Shown here: piece by piece, positions 5,996 to 6,021 of the stretch
How the letters are laid out: each line of letters begins with the position of its first letter
Numbering within the stretch: the stretch's first letter is position 1
Assembly: GCA_017458805.1 (NCBI GenBank)
Contig: JAFTAC010000496.1
Span: forward strand, 1 to 6,021
Direction: 5' to 3'
Source of the DNA: Victivallales bacterium
GTDB taxonomy: Bacteria; Verrucomicrobiota; Lentisphaeria; Oligosphaerales; Oligosphaeraceae
Length of the DNA: 6,021 nucleotides
The notes under the pieces: generated by a model
What the model was told of the DNA's origin: nothing
Databases searched by the model: none
The model's input: the letters and a program-made list of their open reading frames with translations, nothing else
Position numbers and translations under genes: made by a program

Positions 5996-6021
5996 AAGGA
6001 CGGGGGGGGGGGGGGCCCCCC
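5993..6021. repeat. Inverted copy of the GC-rich palindrome, cut by the window end
   Basis: CCAAAGGACGGGGGG (5993-6007) is the exact reverse complement of 5145-5159 and 5084-5098. Beyond 6007 the expected CGAGCCCCCC is replaced by a continued G run (14 G in total, 6002-6015) and six C (6016-6021), so the copy is divergent, truncated or mis-assembled. With the copies at 5065-5160 it places the catalytic part of the RAYT between inverted repeats. Confidence 0.7.

Larger units (their letters stand above)
4942..6021 (+). mobile_element. RAYT-REP module (transposase flanked and invaded by its probable REP palindromes)
   Basis: The unit consists of a RAYT coding region in two frames, a direct pair of GC-rich hairpins inside its 5' part and an inverted copy directly after its stop. 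RAYT genes are known to be bordered by the REP sequences they act on, often in opposite orientations, which is what the arrangement shows. Assignment of these particular hairpins as the substrate of this RAYT is inference from proximity and orientation. The right edge is not visible. Confidence 0.6.

Overview
The window is about 58-60% GC by eye, densely coded, and every gene I accept lies on the + strand. It looks like a bacterial chromosome fragment, probably a metagenome contig, because it ends in a run of 14 G followed by 6 C. No gene is diagnostic of a phylum. The combination of a stand-alone AICAR transformylase, a heterodimer-free MsbA-like exporter with a large loop insertion, and a REP-associated tyrosine transposase (RAYT) with a long C-terminal extension and GC-rich palindromes recalls PVC-group gut bacteria (Lentisphaerae, Kiritimatiellae or Verrucomicrobia). 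That assignment is inference from memory and is weak.

Layout. Bases 2-430 hold the C-terminal part of a DegT/DnrJ/EryC1 sugar aminotransferase. It overlaps by ATGA a complete MsbA-type ABC exporter (427-2466), so a surface-glycan or lipid-export operon enters from the left. The 117-bp gap 2467-2583 holds two tandem 39-nt palindromic units whose hairpin stems covary, followed by a short AT-rich leader with a ribosome binding site. A second, tightly packed unit follows: a purH-type AICAR formyltransferase without the IMP cyclohydrolase domain (2584-3699), a small lipoprotein of unknown function (3706-4134), and a biotin-protein ligase without a DNA-binding domain (4131-4937). Gaps or overlaps are 6 nt and ATGA, so these three are probably co-transcribed.

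Four bases after birA, a RAYT transposase gene begins (4942). After 40 codons it runs into a roughly 97-nt insert made of two direct copies of a 35-nt GC-rich palindrome, then continues in another frame to 5992. Immediately after the stop an inverted copy of the same repeat begins and the window ends inside it. The reading-frame break comes down to one base: the second repeat copy begins with seven G where the first has six. With six, the whole gene is one 349-codon reading frame and both repeat copies are read in the same frame as GGRGGLAPRPL. The gene is thus either frameshifted, phase-variable or mis-sequenced at a homopolymer.

The most interesting part of the window is 4942-6021: a transposase of the family that mobilises REP palindromes, flanked and invaded by such palindromes, with a C-terminal region that resembles DprA/SLOG-type Rossmann proteins. 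The covarying hairpin pair at 2475-2550 looks like a second, different REP-like family.
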